A stretch of 57,351 nt of DNA from Bog-793 sp963803025 (lineage in GTDB: Bacteria > Actinomycetota > Acidimicrobiia > Acidimicrobiales > Bog-793), in contig CAWDKZ010000023.1 in the NCBI GenBank assembly GCA_963803025.1, positions 1 to 57,351 on the forward strand. The letters are read 5' to 3'. Each line of letters opens with the position of its first letter. Position 1 is the stretch's first letter. A program made the translations under genes and the position numbers. Below, one piece after another: positions 18,303 through 25,982 of this stretch. Below the pieces are notes generated by a model. The model saw nothing but the letters and a program-made list of their open reading frames with translations. It had not been told where the DNA came from and searched no databases.

Positions 18303-18478
18303 CGGACCGAAACCTCCAGCATCCAGGCATCAACCGGACGTCGCGCGCCGAACCGTCCTCCGCCGCTGAACCGTCCAGCGACAACCTTACTGGCCGCCGG
18401 GAATCCGATGGGGACGGAGATGGAACGACGCGCGACGGGTCGCGGACGACGGGCCGCCAGCGCCGACCCACCTCCCGG

Positions 18479-18484
18479 TACGAT
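18479..18484 (+). promoter_or_regulatory. Candidate -10 hexamer for the FTR1-like gene
   Basis: TACGAT, about 99 bases before the chosen ATG 18583. No good -35 is visible. The implied transcript would have a leader of roughly 90 bases. Confidence 0.3.
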
Positions 18485-18582
18485 AGGACGTTGCATCGCC
18501 GCCGGTGCGCCGACAGGCCCGGGCCTTTCCGGGCACGTCGGTGGGACGCCCGGTGAGCGAAGGAGAGCGGAGCAGTCAGGCG

Positions 18583-19380
18583 ATGTCGACGACGGAGGTA
18601 ACGCTCGCGCTCGCGGTGTTCTTGGCGAGCGCCGTCGAGATGGTCGAAGCGTTGACGATCGTCCTAGCCACGGGGGCTATCCGGGGGTGGCGCTCGGCGA
18701 TCGAGGGCAGCGTCGCCGGGGTCGTACTGCTCGGTGTGCTCGTCGGCTTGGCCGGTGTGCCGCTCGTGCGCTACGTGCCGATCGCGACCCTCCGGGTGGT
18801 CATCGGTGGGCTCCTGCTCGTGCTCGGACTGTCGTGGCTGCGGAAGGCGATCCTGCGTGCGAGCGGGCACCGCGCCCCGCACGACGAGGACCAGATCTAC
18901 GCCGACACGATCACCAGGTTGCGGGATAAGAGCGGACCGGGATCGCCGGGGGTCTCCGGGCGGGACGCGCTCGGGTTCGTCGTCTCGTTCAAGGCCGTCC
19001 TTCTGGAGGGGATGGAGGTCGTGCTCATCGTGCTGAGCCTCGGTGCCAGCGCGCACCGGCTCGGACTCGCGGCGGCGTCTGCCGCGGTGGCGGTGATCCT
19101 CGTCGGGTTCGTCGGTGTGCTCGTGGCGCGCCAGTTGTCTGCCATCCCCGAGAACATCTTGAAGATGGCGGTCGGCATCATGCTGACGAGCTTCGGCGTG
19201 TTCTGGGTCGGCGAGGGGACGGGCCTGCACTGGCCGGGGAGCGACCTCGCCGTGCCGGTTCTCATTGCGGGCTTCGTCGGCGTGACCGCGATCGCCGTAA
19301 CGGGGATGCGCGCGTTGCTCCGCGCGGCCCCGTCCCAGGTCACCGCCGCGCTCGGCGAGCGGGAAGGGGTCGGCCGATGA
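18583..19380 (+). CDS. FTR1-like multi-spanning membrane protein (COG4280-like)
   Basis: A 265-residue integral membrane protein with six or seven hydrophobic segments. Two segments carry paired acidic residues in an ExxE spacing: SAVEMVEALTIVLATG (E19, E22) and AVLLEGMEVVLIVLSLG (E142, E145). This echoes the two RExxE motifs of FTR1-type iron permeases, although the arginine is absent. A cytoplasmic or periplasmic loop lies at about 93-128. Transport of a metal ion is therefore plausible but unproven; I would describe it as an uncharacterised COG4280-type protein. Start ATG 18583 is chosen from the beginning of the first membrane segment, with GGAG upstream; GTG 18553 is possible. The next gene overlaps its stop by four bases. 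Confidence 0.7.
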   Translation: MSTTEVTLALAVFLASAVEMVEALTIVLATGAIRGWRSAIEGSVAGVVLLGVLVGLAGVPLVRYVPIATLRVVIGGLLLVLGLSWLRKAILRASGHRAPHDEDQIYADTITRLRDKSGPGSPGVSGRDALGFVVSFKAVLLEGMEVVLIVLSLGASAHRLGLAAASAAVAVILVGFVGVLVARQLSAIPENILKMAVGIMLTSFGVFWVGEGTGLHWPGSDLAVPVLIAGFVGVTAIAVTGMRALLRAAPSQVTAALGEREGVGR

Positions 19381-19625
19381 GGGGTCACGCGCAACGGGCG
19401 GTGGTCGCCTTCGGCCGGTTCTGGTGGGACTTCCTCATCGGCGACACCCCGGAGCTCTTCCTGGGAGTGCTGTTCGTCGTCGGCGCGGCCCTGGTGCTGC
19501 GACACGACCGGGCGGTGGGGTTGGTCGCCATGGTGGTCCTCACGGTCGTCTTTCTGCTCGGGAGCACGTACCGGGGACGGAGCACGTCGGCTCCACCGGC
19601 ATCGGTCGAGGGGCGGGCGCGATAG
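19377..19625 (+). CDS. Small two-segment membrane protein
   Basis: An 82-residue protein starting at ATG 19377 inside the stop codon of the FTR1-like gene (ATGA), so the two are translationally coupled. After a short amphipathic start (FGRFWWDFLIGDTPE) come two hydrophobic segments, LFLGVLFVVGAALVLRH and AVGLVAMVVLTVVFLLG, then a polar tail. No family is recognised. The tight coupling suggests a subunit or regulator of the larger membrane protein. Confidence 0.7.
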   Translation: MRGHAQRAVVAFGRFWWDFLIGDTPELFLGVLFVVGAALVLRHDRAVGLVAMVVLTVVFLLGSTYRGRSTSAPPASVEGRAR

Positions 19626-19655
19626 AGCGAGGCGCCTGGCGCCGACGCGCCGCGG

Positions 19656-20708
19656 TCAATCGTCTATGGCGTCGAGATAGTGGTGCCCGGCGACGGCGCG
19701 CAAGCGGTCGGCGGCGTCTTCCGGGGTGATGTCGCGCTGGGGCGAGCCGAAGAGTTCGAAACCGACCATGAACTTCCGCACCGTCGCCGAGCGGAGGAGC
19801 GGTGGGAGGAAGTGGGCGTGCAGGTGCCATTCGTCGTGGGGTGCGCCGTCTGTCGGCCGCTGGTGGATGCCCATCGAGTAGGGGAAGGGCGATTCGAAGA
19901 GGTTGTCGTAGCGCACGGTGAGAGCCTGGAGCGCGTCGGCGAAGGCGGTGAGCTCGGCGGGCACGAGGCCGTCGATGCCGCCGACGTGGCGGCGGGGGAC
20001 GATCGCGGCCTCGAAGGGCCAAATGGCCCAGAACGGGACCACGACGAGGAAGGACTCGTTGGCGAACACGACGCGCTCGGACAAGCTCTCCTCCAGGCCG
20101 ACGTAGTCGCAGAGAAGACACGTGCCATGCGCCTCGACGAAACGTTCTAAGGAGAGCGTCTCTTTCGCGAGTTCGTTCGGCAGGTGCGCGCTCGCCCAGA
20201 TCTGTCCGTGGGGGTGGGGATTGCTCGCGCCCATCATCTCGCCCCGGTTCTCGAAGATCTGGACCGAGCGGACGGACTCGATGGCGGCGAGTTCTGTGAA
20301 CTGTTCCCGCCACAGCTCGACGACGCGTGCCACGTCGGTGACGTCCATGCGCGCGAGCGCGAGGTCGTGACGCGGCGAGAAACACACCACCTGGCAGATG
20401 CCCGACTCGCCGCGGGCGACCAGCAGCCCGTCGCGATCGATGCCGTCGTCGGGCGCGTCAGCTCGCAGCGCCGGGAAGTCGTTGTCGAACGCGAACGTGT
20501 GCGCGTAGCGAGGGTTGTGTTCACCATTCGCCCTCTCGTTGCCCGGGCAGAGGTAGCACGCCGGGTCGTAGGCGAGGGCCGCGGGCGCGGGCAGGCGGTC
20601 CACCTGTCCGCGCCAGGGTCGCAGCGCCCGGTGCGGCGAAACGAGGACCCAGTCCCCGGTGAGCGGATTGAGACGTCGGTGTGAGGATTCCTCGAGGAAC
20701 GACGTCAC
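19656..20708 (-). CDS. galT: Galactose-1-phosphate uridylyltransferase
   Basis: A 350-residue GalT of the Leloir pathway, exchanging UMP between UDP-glucose and galactose 1-phosphate. The HIT-type active-site motif NPHPHGQIW carries the nucleophile His; zinc-site cysteines are visible in YLCPGN, and HLHAHFLPP is the second conserved histidine motif. The N-terminus RRLNPLTGDWVLVSPHR is typical. Start is GTG 20708, one base after the galE stop codon. An open frame runs further upstream but overlaps galE completely and lacks conserved sequence. It is the last gene of the galK-galE-galT operon, and converges with the small membrane protein gene. Confidence 0.93.
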   Translation of the reverse strand: MTSFLEESSHRRLNPLTGDWVLVSPHRALRPWRGQVDRLPAPAALAYDPACYLCPGNERANGEHNPRYAHTFAFDNDFPALRADAPDDGIDRDGLLVARGESGICQVVCFSPRHDLALARMDVTDVARVVELWREQFTELAAIESVRSVQIFENRGEMMGASNPHPHGQIWASAHLPNELAKETLSLERFVEAHGTCLLCDYVGLEESLSERVVFANESFLVVVPFWAIWPFEAAIVPRRHVGGIDGLVPAELTAFADALQALTVRYDNLFESPFPYSMGIHQRPTDGAPHDEWHLHAHFLPPLLRSATVRKFMVGFELFGSPQRDITPEDAADRLRAVAGHHYLDAIDD

Positions 20709-20709
20709 G

Positions 20710-21693
20710 TCAGTCCCCGTAGCCGTCGGGGTGTCTCGCGTGCCATTCCCAGGCGCTGGCGACGATGGACTCGAGGTCGGCGTGGTCTGGGGCCCAGCCG
20801 AGGTTGGCCTGGACCGCGGCGGGACTCGCGACGAGGGCCACCGGGTCACCGGGCCGGCGGGAACGCTCGACGACCGGCAGGCGGTGACCGGTGACCCGAC
20901 GGGCGATCTCGACGACCTCTCGCACCGAGAACCCAAGGCCGTTGCCGAGGTTGTAGCAGACCGACTCCCGTGTCGACAGCGCCTCGAGCGCGAGCAGGTG
21001 GGCCGACGCGAGGTCGGCCACATGGACGTAGTCACGAATGCAGGTCCCGTCCGGCGTGGGATAGTCGGCTCCGAAGATCGGGATCGCTTCGCGCCGGCCG
21101 AGTGCCACGGCGAGCACGAGCGGGATGAGATGGGACTCGGGGTCGTGGTCCTCGCCGCAGTCGGGGCTGGTCGCCCCGGCGGCGTTGAAGTAGCGCAGCG
21201 AAGCGAAGCGCAGTCCGTGTGCGGAGCTGATCCACGAGAGCATCCTCTCGACCTGCAGTTTCGACTCGCCGTAGGGATTCGTGGGCTCGTGGCGGGCGTC
21301 CTCGGCGATCGGGACGCGGTCGGGGTTACCGAACACGGCCGCGCTGGAGGAGAAGACGAACCGGCCGACGTCGTGGGTGAGCATCGCCTCGATGAGCGTG
21401 AGGACGTTCGCGGTGTTGTTGCGGAAGTAGCGCTCCGGCAGGTTCATCGACTCGCCCGCCTCGATGAAAGCCGCGAAGTCCATGACGACGTCGATCGACC
21501 GAGACGCGAACACGCCGTCAAGGTCCTCGGGGTTGCCGGTGTCGCCGAGGACGAGCTCCGCGTCCGGCGGCACCGCGGCGCGGTGCCCTTTGGCGAGGTT
21601 GTCGAAGACCGTGACGGAGTGACCCGCCTCGAGGAGAGAGCGGCACGTCGCACTGCCGATATAGCCCGCGCCCCCGACGACGAGAACGTTCAA
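20710..21693 (-). CDS. galE: UDP-glucose 4-epimerase
   Basis: A 327-residue short-chain dehydrogenase-type epimerase interconverting UDP-galactose and UDP-glucose. The NAD-binding motif VVGGAGYIGSATCRSL is at the N-terminus, the catalytic pair is SSSAAVFG and NPYGESK (YxxxK), and RYFNAAGA and the GTCIRDYVHVADLA segment are typical. Start TTG 21693 overlaps the galK stop codon as TTGA; a longer frame would overlap galK by 150 bases with no conserved residues. Translation is probably coupled to galK, and galT follows after one base. Confidence 0.93.
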   Translation of the reverse strand: MNVLVVGGAGYIGSATCRSLLEAGHSVTVFDNLAKGHRAAVPPDAELVLGDTGNPEDLDGVFASRSIDVVMDFAAFIEAGESMNLPERYFRNNTANVLTLIEAMLTHDVGRFVFSSSAAVFGNPDRVPIAEDARHEPTNPYGESKLQVERMLSWISSAHGLRFASLRYFNAAGATSPDCGEDHDPESHLIPLVLAVALGRREAIPIFGADYPTPDGTCIRDYVHVADLASAHLLALEALSTRESVCYNLGNGLGFSVREVVEIARRVTGHRLPVVERSRRPGDPVALVASPAAVQANLGWAPDHADLESIVASAWEWHARHPDGYGD

Positions 21694-22877
21694 CGGTCCG
21701 ATCCGAACTCGTCTGATTCCGGCCCGACCCCAGGTCCCGCCTCGGCGACGATGATCGACGGGTTCATCCCGGTCGACCTCTCGTACGCGGCGGCGAGGGT
21801 GTCCGAGAAGTGCTCGACCGCGCCCTCCCGCACGAGGTTGATCGTACAACCGCCGAAACCTCCCCCCGTCATACGCGCGCCGAGAACACCCTCGATACCG
21901 AGGGCAGTTTCGACGAGCAGATCGAGTTCGGGGCAGCTCGCCCCGTAGTCGTCGCGCAGGCTCTCATGCGACTGCACCATGAGCTCGCCGAAGCCCTCTT
22001 CGTCCCCGGCTCCGAGCAGGTCAGCGGCGTGCACGACGCGCGCGTTTTCGGTTACGACGTGGCGACAACGGCGGTAGACCACGGGATCGAGGAGGCTCTC
22101 GTTGGCCTCGAGCTGGGCAAACGAGACATCCCGCAAGGCCCTGAGTCCGGGGATGACGGTCGCGAGCGTGGCGACGCCGGCGTCACACTCGTCACGACGT
22201 GTGTTGTACGCGGACGTGGTGTGCGCATGGTGCACCATCGAGTTCGCGATGACGAAGCTCGTCTGTGCGCCGAGGGGGACGAGGCGAGCGACGAGATCGC
22301 GGCAGTCGAGGAGGAGCGCGTGACCGCGCACTCCGTGGCACGACGCGTACTGGTCCATGATCCCGCTCTTCACGCCGATGAATATGTTCTCCGTGCGTTG
22401 GCCGGCTGCCGCAAGATCGGCGAGATCAACGGGTGAGCCGCTGATCGTGAGCATGCCAAACCCCGTGGCCATCTCGATCGCCGCGGATGAGCTCAGTCCA
22501 GCGCCGAGCGGTATGTTGCTCGCGATGAGCATGTCCGCGCCGACAAGGCGGTGACCGGAGGACTCGAGCATGATCGCAAGGCCGCGCACATAATCGGTCC
22601 AGTCGTGGCGCGGCCGTGGATCGATCTCGTCGAGGTCGAACTCGGCGGTCTTCTCGAGCGTCTCGGATCGCACGCGCACCCGGCGGTCATCGCGACGGGC
22701 GATCGCCACCCACGTCGCGTACTGCAACACGACGGGAAGCACAAAACCGTCGTTGTAATCCGTGTGGTCGCCAATCAGATTCACCCGTCCGGGAGCGCGG
22801 AAGATCTGCGATTCACCGCTCCAACAGTGCAGGAACGCGTCGCGCAGATCCGTTGCGATCGAAGGACGAGACCCCAC
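21690..22877 (-). CDS. galK: Galactokinase
   Basis: A 395-residue GHMP kinase that phosphorylates galactose at C1 with ATP. Visible are the galactokinase signature GRVNLIGDHTDYNDGFVLP, the ATP-binding PLGAGLSSSAAIE, the SGIMDQYASCHG motif with the catalytic Asp, and ARMTGGGFGGCTINLV near the end. Start GTG 22877 is set by GGAGG about seven bases upstream; the frame continues upstream but without conservation. First gene of galK-galE-galT, all overlapping or one base apart, so they should be expressed together. No regulator gene is adjacent and I see no clear operator in the short upstream gap. Confidence 0.93.
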   Translation of the reverse strand: MGSRPSIATDLRDAFLHCWSGESQIFRAPGRVNLIGDHTDYNDGFVLPVVLQYATWVAIARRDDRRVRVRSETLEKTAEFDLDEIDPRPRHDWTDYVRGLAIMLESSGHRLVGADMLIASNIPLGAGLSSSAAIEMATGFGMLTISGSPVDLADLAAAGQRTENIFIGVKSGIMDQYASCHGVRGHALLLDCRDLVARLVPLGAQTSFVIANSMVHHAHTTSAYNTRRDECDAGVATLATVIPGLRALRDVSFAQLEANESLLDPVVYRRCRHVVTENARVVHAADLLGAGDEEGFGELMVQSHESLRDDYGASCPELDLLVETALGIEGVLGARMTGGGFGGCTINLVREGAVEHFSDTLAAAYERSTGMNPSIIVAEAGPGVGPESDEFGSDR

Positions 22878-23043
22878 GACGCGCCTCCAGGGGATCGAAC
22901 CACAGCGGGAGAGCCGCCGTGGCGAAGTGGATTCGGCGAACACGGGTAACAAGCAACCGTTCCGAACTATGCGCGTCGATTATGCACCTTGCCGTCCCGT
23001 AAGCAACGGTAATGCGCGGCTCGTTTGCCAGGTGGTCAGCTGA

Positions 23044-23805
23044 CAGATCAGCCTTACGACCTCGGCACGCCAGAAACTCGGCGCTGCGTCGGGCAACGAT
23101 CCGGACGCCGGGACGAAGTCTGGCCAAGGTACGCAAGGGAGTGGCATCCACGACTCCGGCACAATCGTTGGGGGCTTCTCCGATGCACGTGGCCTGGAGC
23201 GCGGCTTCGTGGATGTCGCGGGGAAGTTCACCACCCTCAACGGTCCGACAATCGGGGGCGGCACGAGTTACACGTACGCGAACTTCATCAACGACGCCGG
23301 CACGTCTTACGGCTTCACCTACAGGGACGGGAGGTACACGACCCTCGTGGATCCGCACGCCCGGGAAGCGCCACCCGTGACGACCCTGGTGCCGTGGTAG
23401 GTCTCATCGGGCACGGCGGGTCTCGGTATCAACAGCGCCGGGGTGATCGTCGGGACGTACTCAGACGCGAACGGCGTCTTACACGGTTTCATCGACGTCG
23501 CCGGAAGGTTCACCACCTTCGACGGGCGAAATGCCGGCAAACGCATGGACGAGGGCACGGACCTCTTCGGTATTAGCGATTCCCGGGTGATGGTCGGGAG
23601 TGTCGTCTTGGCACGTGGTACCGCCCGCGGCTTTGTCGACGTCGCCGGCAGGATCACACCCATCAACGATCCGTACGCCGGCAGGGGCCCGGACGAGGGG
23701 GCGCTCCCAACTGATGTCAACGCCATCGGAATGATCGTCGGGACGTACTACACGGTCGGTGGTGGCGCCCTCGGGTTCGAGCTCACTCCTCACTGGAGCT
23801 TGTGA
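23044..23805 (+). pseudogene. HAF-repeat extracellular protein remnant
   Basis: One frame from just after a TGA at 23041 to the stop at 23803-23805, with an in-frame TAG at 23398-23400. There is no start codon or signal peptide at its head. It encodes about five imperfect repeats of the HAF type: GFVDVAGKFTTLNGP, GFTYRDGRYTTLVDP, GFIDVAGRFTTFDGR, GFVDVAGRITPINDP and a last partial GFELTPH, each preceded by a GxIVGxYSDxxG-like stretch. Such repeats occur in secreted proteins of unknown role. Loss of the 5' end plus an internal stop indicate decay. GTG 23209 and ATG 23443 could start short fragments, but neither has a good ribosome-binding site. Confidence 0.75.
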
Positions 23806-24083
23806 CGCCCGTTGACCTGGGAGTCATGTCAGGCAATCTCGACGTTCGAGTTCCATCGGGTCGCGGCCGACCACGACGGCACTCGGACGCACGCTTCAAG
23901 ACAGCAAAAGGGGAGAGGACGAGCGCGGCCCGGCGGTCTCGCCTCAGTACCCAAGGCGACGCCTTCCGCGAGAAGCAGCTTGACCTGCTCGTCTCGGCGA
24001 AACGGTCGTCGGTGTGTATTCCGACCGGTTGTGGCGGTCGACCGCTCGCTGAGAGGGTCAGGTCTGCGGCCAGCAGCAAACTG
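23806..24083. other. Gene-free flank downstream of tmRNA
   Basis: No coding frame looks real. It separates the HAF-repeat remnant from the 3' end of tmRNA. The 3' ends of tmRNA genes are common integration sites, but I find no copy of the tmRNA end here and no integrase. Confidence 0.4.
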
Positions 24084-24433
24084 TGGAGGTGGCGGGAATC
24101 GAACCCGCGTCCTTCGAGTTCTCAGTGGGCATTCTCCGAGCGCAGCCGGCGGGAATGTTTCAGGTCCCGCCTCTCCACCGGCCGCGGCGCAGGACCCCAG
24201 TCAGCTCAGTTGTCCCCGAACGACGCGCTGACAGCGCTATTCAGGTGAGTCCCGCTTGATGACGCCCGGTTCCGCCCCGCGGGGCTTGGGACGAAGGGAC
24301 GTTGCTGCTACTTAGGCAGCAAGCGCGAGCTGAGGCTCGGCGTTTGTTTTGTTTTCCGGCTCTTTAGCGTGGCTCCGGAGACCACGGCTCGCTTCTCCCA
24401 CCTTGACGACCGAAGTCGAAGCCTGTCACCCCC
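24084..24433 (-). ncRNA. ssrA: Transfer-messenger RNA (tmRNA)
   Basis: A one-piece tmRNA of about 350 nt. The 5' end GGGGGTGACAGGCTTCGAC is the usual start; GGGGGUG pairs with CACCUCC at the 3' end (one G-U), and the T-arm GCGGG-TTCGATT-CCCGC precedes it. CCA is not encoded. The internal tag frame ends at TAA (24312-24314) and reads ...ENKTNAEPQLALAA, with GAA at 24354-24356 as the likely resume codon. The ALAA end is the degradation signal seen in most tags. It rescues stalled ribosomes with SmpB, whose gene lies 121 bases upstream on the same strand. Ends were set by the acceptor pairing and are exact to a base or two. Confidence 0.93.
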
Positions 24434-24502
24434 TCGCTGGGCGCCTGGCCTGTCCGGCAGGCGCCACAACATCTAGGACGCCGACGGAAATCGGCACCAC
24501 GC

Positions 24503-24508
24503 ATTCTA
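24503..24508 (-). promoter_or_regulatory. Candidate tmRNA promoter -10
   Basis: TAGAAT on the minus strand, the best -10 match between smpB and tmRNA. Transcription would start near 24496, leaving a leader of about 60 bases for RNase P to remove. The -35 region is not convincing. Confidence 0.35.
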
Positions 24509-24554
24509 CCGCCCGGCGAGTGCCGCTCGACGGGGGAGCTGTTTGCTGAGACTG

Positions 24555-25085
24555 TCACTCGCGCAGGCCTTTCATGGCGCGGGCCGCCTCGCGCTCACCT
24601 TCGCGCTCGGCGATGGCGCGGCGCTTGTCGTAGAGGCGCCGACCTCGGGCGAGTGCCAGCTCGACCTTGGCGCGTCCGCCCCTGAAGTACACCGAGAGCG
24701 GTACAAGGGTCAGGGACTGCTGGGCGACGCGACCCTGTAGTTCATCGATTTGCCTGCGGTGGAGGAGCAACTTGCGGGCCCGATCAGCCTCGACGGCGCC
24801 GAAGCCGCTCGAGTACTCGTATGGCGCGATCCGGACACCGAGGAGCCAGGCTTCACCGTCCTCGACGCGGGCGTAGGCGTCTTGGAGGCTGACTTGTCCG
24901 GCGCGGACCGATTTGACCTCGGCTCCTTTCAACTCGAGCCCCGCCTCGAAGGTGTCGAGGATGTCGTACTCGTGCCGGGCGCGTCGATTCTGCGCGACCC
25001 GCCGGATCGTTGCACGCTCGGCGCCGGGCGCGTCAGATACGGCCCGCGTCTTGGCCGGCCGTGGTCTCGGGGCTCGCGTCGCCAT
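24555..25085 (-). CDS. smpB: SsrA-binding protein SmpB
   Basis: A 176-residue SmpB, which binds the tRNA-like part of tmRNA and delivers it to stalled ribosomes. Conserved are NRRARHEYDILDTFEAGLEL, the GAEVKSVRAGQVSLQDAYAR stretch and the basic C-terminal tail with GRRLYDKRRAIAERE. The N-terminus is about 20 residues longer than usual and Pro/Arg-rich. Start ATG 25085 fits a leaderless layout: TACCGT (complement of 25094-25099) lies eight bases before it. Divergent from mec with only 27 bases between start codons. Confidence 0.92.
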   Translation of the reverse strand: MATRAPRPRPAKTRAVSDAPGAERATIRRVAQNRRARHEYDILDTFEAGLELKGAEVKSVRAGQVSLQDAYARVEDGEAWLLGVRIAPYEYSSGFGAVEADRARKLLLHRRQIDELQGRVAQQSLTLVPLSVYFRGGRAKVELALARGRRLYDKRRAIAEREGEREAARAMKGLRE

Positions 25086-25093
25086 GACGCGAG

Positions 25094-25103
25094 ACGGTAG
25101 CCT
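25094..25103. promoter_or_regulatory. Overlapping divergent -10 hexamers (smpB / mec)
   Basis: On the plus strand TAGCCT (25098-25103) ends nine bases before the mec ATG. On the minus strand TACCGT (complement of 25094-25099) ends eight bases before the smpB ATG. The two hexamers share the TA at 25098-25099. This would give two divergent leaderless transcripts from one symmetrical element; the assignment is inference from spacing. Confidence 0.45.
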
Positions 25104-25112
25104 CCCTGCTCG

Positions 25113-25562
25113 ATGCGTTCGCCGCCCGCTCCCGAAGCAGGTCACGACCACGTCAGCTCGCGCCTCGTCGTCAATGAGCGCATTCTCGCCGAGATCGTGG
25201 CGCACTGCCTGCGAACGTTTCCCGAAGAGGGCTGCGGCCTGCTCGCGGGGGATGGCTCGACCGGGCGGGTCGTCCGCTGCTTCCCTGTTCGCAACCAGGC
25301 GGCGTCGGCCCGTCTCTACGTGGTCGATCCCGGGGATCACGTTCGAGCGGACCGCGAGGCCGATGCGGCAGGTCTGGAAATCATCGGCGCATTCCACTCG
25401 CACACCCACACCGACGCCTATCCCTCGGCGACCGACGTGAAACAGGCCCTCGACCCCGCCTGGCACCACGTCCTCGTCTCGCTGCGCGCCGAGGTCGCGT
25501 CGGTCCGGTCGTTTCGCATCTCCGAACAGGTCGTGAAGGAGGAGCCGGTCGTCGTCGGCTGA
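25113..25562 (+). CDS. mec: Mec-like JAMM metalloprotease
   Basis: A 149-residue JAB1/MPN (JAMM) zinc hydrolase. The catalytic Glu is in FPEEGCGLLAG (about E39) and the zinc motif HSHTHTDAYPSATD supplies H95, H97 and D108 with S105. In Mycobacterium tuberculosis, Mec releases cysteine from the carrier protein CysO; here cysO and cysM follow, so the same role is expected. The CysO here ends in two residues beyond its diglycine, so this protease may also trim it. ATG 25113 has no ribosome-binding site, in line with a leaderless mRNA. It diverges from smpB. Confidence 0.85.
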   Translation: MRSPPAPEAGHDHVSSRLVVNERILAEIVAHCLRTFPEEGCGLLAGDGSTGRVVRCFPVRNQAASARLYVVDPGDHVRADREADAAGLEIIGAFHSHTHTDAYPSATDVKQALDPAWHHVLVSLRAEVASVRSFRISEQVVKEEPVVVG

Positions 25563-25628
25563 GGCACCTCTCGACGGACCGAAGCGCTTCGCCCAGCTCC
25601 GAACGACCGGAATTCGGAGACCCGTCGT

Positions 25629-25634
25629 TAGAAT
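25629..25634 (+). promoter_or_regulatory. -10 hexamer upstream of cysO
   Basis: TAGAAT, placing transcription start near 25641, about 40 bases before the cysO GTG. No clear -35 is seen, but this is one of the best -10 matches in the window. Confidence 0.45.
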
Positions 25635-25635
25635 A

Positions 25636-25650
25636 TGACCCGTAAGGTCA
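25636..25650. promoter_or_regulatory. Candidate operator over the cysO transcription start
   Basis: TGACC-CGTAA-GGTCA is a perfect 5-bp inverted repeat with a 5-base spacer, starting two bases after the TAGAAT hexamer. A repressor bound there would block initiation of cysO-cysM. The regulator is unknown. Confidence 0.4.
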
Positions 25651-25683
25651 ACATTCGAACTGCGTGAGTCTCCGGGGGTATCG

Positions 25684-25965
25684 GTGTCCGTTGAGGTTCG
25701 GGTTCCAACGCTGCTGCGACCTGCCACGGGGGGCAGGGCGAGAGTCTCCGGTGACGGCGCGACCGTGGGCGAGGTCCTGCAGTCCATCATCTCGCAACAT
25801 CCGGCCTTGGGCATCCAGGTGATGACCGGGGACGGCGAGTTGCATCAATTCGTCAACGTTTACGTGAACGATGACGACGTCCGTTACCTCGACCGACTCG
25901 AGACGAAGGTGGCGAGCGAAGACGTGGTGTCGATCCTGCCGGCGGTGGCGGGCGGCGCGAGCTAG
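25684..25965 (+). CDS. cysO: CysO-like ubiquitin-fold sulfur carrier
   Basis: A 93-residue MoaD/ThiS/CysO-type carrier. The N-terminal strand VEVRVPTLLRPATGG and the C-terminal SILPAVAGG match CysO of mycobacteria, where the terminal glycine becomes a thiocarboxylate that CysM uses to make cysteine. Here the diglycine (90-91) is followed by Ala-Ser before the stop, so the carrier would first have to be cut after Gly91. The JAMM protease gene immediately upstream is the obvious candidate. Start GTG 25684 has GGGGGT upstream. cysM follows 17 bases later. Confidence 0.88.
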   Translation: MSVEVRVPTLLRPATGGRARVSGDGATVGEVLQSIISQHPALGIQVMTGDGELHQFVNVYVNDDDVRYLDRLETKVASEDVVSILPAVAGGAS

Positions 25966-25982
25966 TCGCACCTCGGGCCCTG

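Noticed and set aside
23806..24083. Integration scar (att duplication) at the tmRNA 3' end
   Set aside because: No second copy of the tmRNA end sequence and no integrase gene in the window.
25609..25629. SigH/SigR-type promoter GGAAT...GTT before cysO
   Set aside because: The spacer is only 13 bases; such promoters need about 18.
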